DNA of 64,000 nt, taken from assembly GCA_900544685.1 (NCBI GenBank), contig UQWA01000002.1:62001-126000 (forward strand), written 5' to 3'. Shown one piece after another: positions 60,363 through 64,000 of this stretch (within the stretch, counting starts at the first letter, position 1; every line of letters begins with the position of its first letter). This DNA is from an uncultured Lachnospiraceae bacterium (lineage in GTDB: Bacteria > Bacillota > Clostridia > Lachnospirales > Lachnospiraceae). A program made the position numbers and the translations under genes. The notes under the pieces are model-generated. The model worked only from the letters and a program-made list of their open reading frames with translations, did not search any database and was not told the DNA's origin.

Positions 60363-60396
60363 CTATAAAAAAGATGGACTGCAAGAGTCCATCTTT
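60363..60396 (-). promoter_or_regulatory. gdhA leader hairpin with T run (attenuator)
   Basis: Minus-strand stem AAAAGATGGACT / AGTCCATCTTTT with a 4-base loop and a following T run, about 20-50 nt after the transcript start and some 30 nt before gdhA. It is bracketed by GGGC upstream and GCCC downstream, which could pair around it. It looks like an intrinsic terminator in a 5' leader, so a regulatory RNA or attenuator is likely. No known riboswitch class was recognised. Confidence 0.65.
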
Positions 60397-60423
60397 TCAT
60401 CTCTGACGCCCTTGTCTGCCATT

Positions 60424-60452
60424 ATTATATACGTTTCGTTTTTTTGTGACAA
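60424..60452 (-). promoter_or_regulatory. gdhA promoter
   Basis: Minus strand TTGTCA (60447-60452), 17 bp, TATAAT (60424-60429). The start point is near 60416, giving a leader of about 80 nt that contains the hairpin at 60363-60396. Confidence 0.75.
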
Positions 60453-60529
60453 GCATTTTTCCGTCTCTGGCATACAGATTATTATGATTAGTATAATCGA
60501 ATTTTCGAATTAATTCACATCTGATATAA

Positions 60530-60561
60530 AAAGAAAAAGGCTTACGATTGCCCGTAAACCT
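60530..60561 (-). terminator. Terminator of the SH3-domain gene
   Basis: 9-bp stem AGGTTTACG / CGTAAGCCT on the minus strand (60553-60561, 60538-60546) followed by TTTTTCTTTTT. Confidence 0.8.
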
Positions 60562-60578
60562 CTTTACTCATTTTATTT

Positions 60579-61637
60579 TTATGCTGCTTCTCCTGATCCG
60601 TCTGCTGCTGCCTCAGTCTCTGGGACTGCCTCCGCATTATAATCCGGTGAGAAGTAATCTGCTTCCGTATCTGCATTCGCATCCGCATTGTCGTCAGATG
60701 TATCGACTGAATCTGAACCATCTGCTGAAGAAAGGAACTCGCTCTTGACATACGCATTCTGTCCATTATAATCGATCTCGGTCCAACCATCGTCTGTCTC
60801 ACCGATCTTGGTAACCGTATCGCCCATATACAGACCGCCAATGACATTATCGTCTGACTCTGTACTCGGCTCGGAACGTACATTACAGGAATCGTTGGCA
60901 ATCATCTCTGTCGGTTCTTCAGACTGAGCTTCTGTCTCTGTCTCAGCTTCGCCATCCTGTGAATTACCATACTTGCTCATAAATTCCTTCAGTACCGGAT
61001 CAGAGTTCTTCGCATCTTCACACTGCTTATTCACTGTATCGATCAAATTCTGCACTTCAGTACTCTTTCTTGTCTCTTCAATGAAACTCTCTGCCGCCTG
61101 ATCTCCTGTCGGATCTGTAATGACATAACTGCCTTCTGCATCTTTCTTCAGGTAGAACTGTGTCAGACTCGGTACCAGTGTATCAATGTTCTGTACCTTT
61201 CCATCATAGCATACATACACTATACAACTGTCTTCTGTAGGTCCCTGCTTGGAATAGGTCTTGATATTGCTGTAGCTTTCCACATAACTGCTGTCCAGAT
61301 TCGCCTTCTCCTCAGTATCATCAATGGAAGGATCCAGCTTCTTCAATGTCTCAAGATCTTTGTTCGTCTTGGCCGCATAATAAGATGTCATTACCGTCAA
61401 CACATCTGCATCATTCTGAACCAGTGTGGATGTACTCGCTGCGTCTCCATCTACAATCGTATCGGTGCTGGCTGATGTCTCTGTCTCGGTCTCTGTCTTT
61501 GGGGAACTGCTTCCGCCCTTGCCTAAATGACTGATTGCTCTGATACCGGTCACCGCCAGTATAATTACAACAATCAGGGCAACTCCCAATAATATGTATC
61601 TCAGATTATCTGAAATCCACTCTCTGATATTGTCCAT
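60579..61637 (-). CDS. Membrane-anchored SH3-domain protein
   Basis: 352 aa. A single transmembrane helix (residues ~13-35, YILLGVALIVVIILAVTGI) anchors a large extracytoplasmic part. A Ser/Thr/Glu-rich linker (TETETETSASTD) is followed by a globular region (~75-215) with no recognised family (VMTSYYAAKTNKDLETLKKLDPS...). A bacterial SH3 domain lies at ~245-305 (CNVRSEPSTESDDNVIGGLYMGDTVTKIGETDDGWTEIDYNGQNAYVKSEFL), and the tail is acidic Asp/Ala/Glu-rich. Probably exposed at the cell wall, where SH3 domains often bind peptidoglycan. It lies just downstream of tRNA-Arg. Confidence 0.82.
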   Translation of the reverse strand: MDNIREWISDNLRYILLGVALIVVIILAVTGIRAISHLGKGGSSSPKTETETETSASTDTIVDGDAASTSTLVQNDADVLTVMTSYYAAKTNKDLETLKKLDPSIDDTEEKANLDSSYVESYSNIKTYSKQGPTEDSCIVYVCYDGKVQNIDTLVPSLTQFYLKKDAEGSYVITDPTGDQAAESFIEETRKSTEVQNLIDTVNKQCEDAKNSDPVLKEFMSKYGNSQDGEAETETEAQSEEPTEMIANDSCNVRSEPSTESDDNVIGGLYMGDTVTKIGETDDGWTEIDYNGQNAYVKSEFLSSADGSDSVDTSDDNADANADTEADYFSPDYNAEAVPETEAAADGSGEAA

Positions 61638-61670
61638 AATAATCCTGCCTCCTGTTCATTAAAATAAAAA

Positions 61671-61743
61671 CGCACCTGGAGGGATTCGAACCCCCGACAC
61701 GTGGTACCGGAAACCACTGCTCTATCCCCTGAGCTACAGGTGC
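61671..61743 (-). tRNA. tRNA-Arg (anticodon CCG)
   Basis: 73 nt without encoded CCA. The acceptor is GCACCTG / CAGGTGC with discriminator G. The D arm contains AGCTCAGGGGATAGAGC, the anticodon stem GTGGT / ACCAC encloses TTCCGGT giving anticodon CCG, and the T arm is GGGGG-TTCGAAT-CCCTC. A strong promoter lies at 61770-61798. Confidence 0.95.
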
Positions 61744-61769
61744 ATTATGGACAGTCCACAACACTCATT

Positions 61770-61798
61770 ATAGTACAATACATTTACGAAAAAGTCAA
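61770..61798 (-). promoter_or_regulatory. tRNA-Arg promoter
   Basis: Minus strand TTGACT (61793-61798), 17 bp, TACTAT (61770-61775). An alternative -10, TATAAT at 61767-61772, would have 20-bp spacing. Confidence 0.6.
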
Positions 61799-61807
61799 GG
61801 CTGGAAA

Positions 61808-61850
61808 AAGTTTAAACTAACTGTTACTGGTCACAAAGCAAACAGTAACA
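61808..61850 (-). terminator. Terminator of the DUF5688 gene
   Basis: 8-bp stem TGTTACTG / CAGTAACA (61843-61850, 61822-61829) directly at the stop codon of the DUF5688 gene, with a TTAGTTTAAACTTTTT tract after it. The loop is 13 bases. Confidence 0.6.
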
Positions 61851-61851
61851 C

Positions 61852-62760
61852 CTAACTTTTCGTCCCGTCCGTTTTCTCCTCTACCGCATCCACGCAGGTC
61901 AGCCGATGCATCTGGCACTGATAATAGTAAATCTCATCCGACAGATAATCCTGTGGTGCCACCTCTGCCTGATTAACCTCTCTTACCAGATCCCGCATTC
62001 CTTCTGCTGACATGGTATAGTCCGCCGGTACAATGATGCATTCATGGATACTGCTTGGAAGAATCCAGAAATCGTCCTTCAGAAGAATACTGATTTTTTC
62101 AAGAATACTGTCAAAAATAATGGCAGACGCTCCAAAATAGTTTTCTTCATTTGTCAATACATACATCCGAACACCTTGTTCTGACTCATAACCGCATTCT
62201 TCCAGTACCTCTCCGATCTCCACAAATTTTACCGGAAGAATCTTCTGTGTGTTGTCTCTCGCCTGCATGAGTACTTCCTGTTCTATCACTCCCCAGGATC
62301 TGCAATGGCTGTTTCTCACCAGTATCGTTGCATTGCCGATCTTCTCATCTTCCACTTTGTAATATGCCACCACTGCCAGATTCAGAAATTTCTGATATGG
62401 AACTTCTTTCAACAAACGTTCATTCTTCTTATAATTAATCAGCTTGCAGGCAAGATGTGTCTTTACTTTCTCATAATTCAGATATTCCTCCGGGCGGAAC
62501 TCCTCTGCCACCGTTGCATGATGATAAAGCTCACATACATGCTCCGTAATCTCCGGAATGGTCTTTCCTTCTATGTATTCCTGATACAGATCATTCAGAT
62601 AAACTGTCGGTGCCATATTCGTACCATGCTGATAAAAAGTCATCCCATCCAGCACTATATCATTATTTTTTGTTACCTGGTGCAGTTCTATACGCACCTC
62701 ATCTCCCAGTTTCTCCTGCATTTTTGTCTGCATACAGCAGACGAATTCTTCATACTTCAA
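61852..62760 (-). CDS. DUF5688 family protein
   Basis: 302 aa cytoplasmic protein of unknown function. Its features match DUF5688: GMTFYQHGTNMAPTVYLNDLYQEYIEGKTIPEITEHVCELY in the first third, KTHLACKLINYKKNERLLKEVPYQKFLNLAVVAYYKVED, and NYFGASAIIFDSILEKISILLKDDFWILPSSIHECIIVP in the last third. The start codon is TTG 62760 with AGAGGAAC upstream. Such proteins are widespread in Lachnospiraceae. Nothing in the neighbourhood indicates its role. Confidence 0.85.
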   Translation of the reverse strand: MKYEEFVCCMQTKMQEKLGDEVRIELHQVTKNNDIVLDGMTFYQHGTNMAPTVYLNDLYQEYIEGKTIPEITEHVCELYHHATVAEEFRPEEYLNYEKVKTHLACKLINYKKNERLLKEVPYQKFLNLAVVAYYKVEDEKIGNATILVRNSHCRSWGVIEQEVLMQARDNTQKILPVKFVEIGEVLEECGYESEQGVRMYVLTNEENYFGASAIIFDSILEKISILLKDDFWILPSSIHECIIVPADYTMSAEGMRDLVREVNQAEVAPQDYLSDEIYYYQCQMHRLTCVDAVEEKTDGTKS

Positions 62761-62852
62761 TATACTGTTCCTCTTTTCTTTTTATTTTATAAAACCGCTT
62801 GGAAAAATATTGTGCGAACGCACCAGAATTATTCAGAAGTTTTACATCACAT

Positions 62853-62881
62853 ATATTATCATATTCTGATCACATATGCAA
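62853..62881 (-). promoter_or_regulatory. Promoter of the DUF5688 gene
   Basis: Minus strand TTGCAT (62876-62881), 17 bp, TAATAT (62853-62858). The rest of the 62761-63078 gap holds the efp terminator and no coding sequence that could be recognised. Confidence 0.5.
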
Positions 62882-62969
62882 TGATAAAGTTTTGTTATTA
62901 TTTGTAGAATCGTGTCATAATTAAAGAAATCATGTAGATTCATGCATTCTTACACATCTTTTTATTATC

Positions 62970-63003
62970 AAAAAAGATCCCGAAAAAATCCGGGATCTTT
63001 TTT
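62970..63003. terminator. efp terminator
   Basis: 13-bp stem AAAAAAGATCCCG / CGGGATCTTTTTT (62970-62982, 62991-63003) with an A-rich loop. Symmetric A and T runs let it work in both directions; here it ends efp. Confidence 0.9.
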
Positions 63004-63078
63004 ACGACACATACTTAATATATTAATATGATACTTATGAATTGCTTCGTTGCTACGCAACTTCTGCCTTACATCATT

Positions 63079-63636
63079 TTATACTCTGGACAGATATTCG
63101 CCTGTACGTGTATCAATCTTAATTACATCACCCTGTTCTACGAACAGTGGTACGTATACAACTGCACCTGTCTCAACGGTAGCTGGCTTTGTTGCACCTG
63201 TAGCTGTATCACCTTTGAAACCAGGCTCTGTATCTGTGATAGCCAGTTCTACAAACAGTGGTGGTTCTACTGCAAATACATTACCGTTGTGTGAACAAAT
63301 TTTAACCATTTCATTCTCTTTTACAAACTTCAGTGCATCGCCGATGTCATCACTGCTCAGTGCGATCTGATCATATGTCTCAACGTTCATGAAGTGGAAC
63401 AGGTCGCCATCTGAGTATAAATACTGCATATCTACACGGTCAATACGTGCAGCAGGGAACTTTTCAGTTGGTCTGAAAGTTTTTTCTACTACACCGCCGT
63501 TGATGATGTTTTTTAATTTAGTTCTAACGAAAGCAGCTCCTTTTCCAGGTTTTACATGCTGGAATTCCAGAATCTGGTAAATATTTCCTTCGATCTCCAG
63601 TGTTACGCCATTTCTAAAATCTCCTGCTGATATCAT
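63079..63636 (-). CDS. efp: Translation elongation factor P
   Basis: 185 aa, full length. EF-P relieves ribosome stalling at proline runs. The N-terminal KOW-like domain ISAGDFRNGVTLEIEGNIYQILEFQHVKPGKGAAFVRTKLKN carries the tip lysine in KPGKGAAF (about residue 32). The OB domains follow, and the C-terminal signature is GDTATGATKPATVETGAVVYVPLFVEQGDVIKIDTRTGEYLSR. AAGGAGG precedes ATG 63636. It is downstream of an Xaa-Pro peptidase gene, a common gene pair in Firmicutes, but has its own promoter. Confidence 0.97.
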   Translation of the reverse strand: MISAGDFRNGVTLEIEGNIYQILEFQHVKPGKGAAFVRTKLKNIINGGVVEKTFRPTEKFPAARIDRVDMQYLYSDGDLFHFMNVETYDQIALSSDDIGDALKFVKENEMVKICSHNGNVFAVEPPLFVELAITDTEPGFKGDTATGATKPATVETGAVVYVPLFVEQGDVIKIDTRTGEYLSRV

Positions 63637-63696
63637 TCAAATATTCCTCCTTAGATTACGAATACGGGTTGCGTTCTCTTCCCATAGATATTATAG

Positions 63697-63725
63697 ATTG
63701 TATAATATAATATCTCGCATTTCAA
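63697..63725 (-). promoter_or_regulatory. efp promoter
   Basis: Minus strand TTGAAA (63720-63725), 17 bp, TACAAT (63697-63702). Confidence 0.65.
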
Positions 63726-63734
63726 GTTTTTTTT

Positions 63735-64000
63735 CTATAATTCAATCAATTCTTTCGGTGAATGTGTCAGATTACGGTATCCTTCTTCTGTAACCACTAC
63801 CATATCTTCAATTCTGACACCTCCAAATCCAGGTACGTAGATCCCCGGTTCTACGGTCTGAATCATATTCGGCAGAATTGTTTCTTTACAAAGCATGGAA
63901 AGACGCGGTTCTTCATGAATAAAAAGTCCCACGCTGTGTCCCAGACCGTGTCCGAAATATTCTCCGTATCCTGCCTTTGCAATGATATCTCTTGCCACTT
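63735..64000 (-). CDS. Xaa-Pro aminopeptidase (C-terminal part, cut by window edge)
   Basis: The last ~88 residues of an M24 metallopeptidase; the gene continues beyond the window. Metal-binding and substrate motifs are visible: GEYFGHGLGHSVGLFIHEEP with the ligand His, TVEPGIYVPG with a ligand Glu, and GGVRIEDMVVVTEEG with the final Glu ligand. The product ends NLTHSPKELIEL. It removes N-terminal residues before proline in the cytoplasm and sits directly upstream of efp. Confidence 0.92.
   Translation of the reverse strand, partial: VARDIIAKAGYGEYFGHGLGHSVGLFIHEEPRLSMLCKETILPNMIQTVEPGIYVPGFGGVRIEDMVVVTEEGYRNLTHSPKELIEL

Noticed and set aside
1..64000. CRISPR array, prophage or intact insertion sequence
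   Set aside because: No regularly spaced direct repeats, integrase, phage structural or transposase genes were found.

Overview
The window looks like the chromosome of a Gram-positive gut Clostridium of the family Lachnospiraceae, possibly Blautia-like. This is inferred from gene content and style: moderate-GC DNA, strong AGGAGG ribosome binding sites, TTGACA/TATAAT promoters, DUF6062 and DUF5688 proteins, and NAD-linked selenocysteine formate dehydrogenase. Nearly all genes lie on the minus strand. No CRISPR array, prophage, rRNA or intact insertion sequence was seen.

Layout by region. 1-1.1 kb: a tiny transcription unit with a consensus promoter, and a secreted acidic protein. 1.1-5 kb: molybdenum-cofactor genes (mobA, mogA/moaB, moaA, moaC, a MOSC protein) with divergent fdhD. 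5-8 kb: a 2-hydroxyacyl-CoA-dehydratase-type pair, one member fused to its own activator ATPase. 8-9.4 kb: an SPFH protein coupled to a ribbon-helix-helix protein. 9.4-20.5 kb: a sugar-import and alpha-mannosidase locus with a YesMN-type two-component system and an extra binding protein. 20.6-27.3 kb: modABC, a nucleotidyltransferase/ModE-HTH fusion, mobB and two moeA-type genes. 27.5-35.4 kb: a cysteine-type formate dehydrogenase in line with selenium-handling genes (DUF3343, cysteine desulfurase, YedF), a double-cubane-cluster protein with its activator, and a divergent LysR regulator with a clear operator.

35.4-46.6 kb: the complete selenocysteine machinery (selD, selC tRNA-Sec, selB, selA) next to a selenocysteine formate dehydrogenase with NuoE- and NuoF-type partners. 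Two genes are read through in-frame UGA codons: fdhA (Sec354) and selD itself (Sec16). 46.7-50.6 kb: a sensory [FeFe]-hydrogenase-like PAS protein, a SpoIIE-type phosphatase and a chimeric gene remnant. 50.6-64 kb: housekeeping genes (cardiolipin synthase, ligA, a pseudouridine synthase, DUF6062, a homocysteine methyltransferase, asnB, gdhA with a terminator-bearing leader, an SH3 protein, tRNA-Arg, DUF5688, efp and the end of an Xaa-Pro peptidase).

How it fits together: molybdate uptake (ModABC), cofactor assembly and maturation (Moa, Moe, Mob, FdhD) and selenium supply (YedF, desulfurase, SelD, SelA, SelB, selC) all converge on two formate dehydrogenase isoforms, one with Sec and one with Cys at the same position. 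NuoE- and NuoF-like subunits connect the Sec enzyme to NAD(H), and probably ferredoxin. The sensory hydrogenase and phosphatase just upstream may adjust this module to H2 or redox state. That last link is inference.
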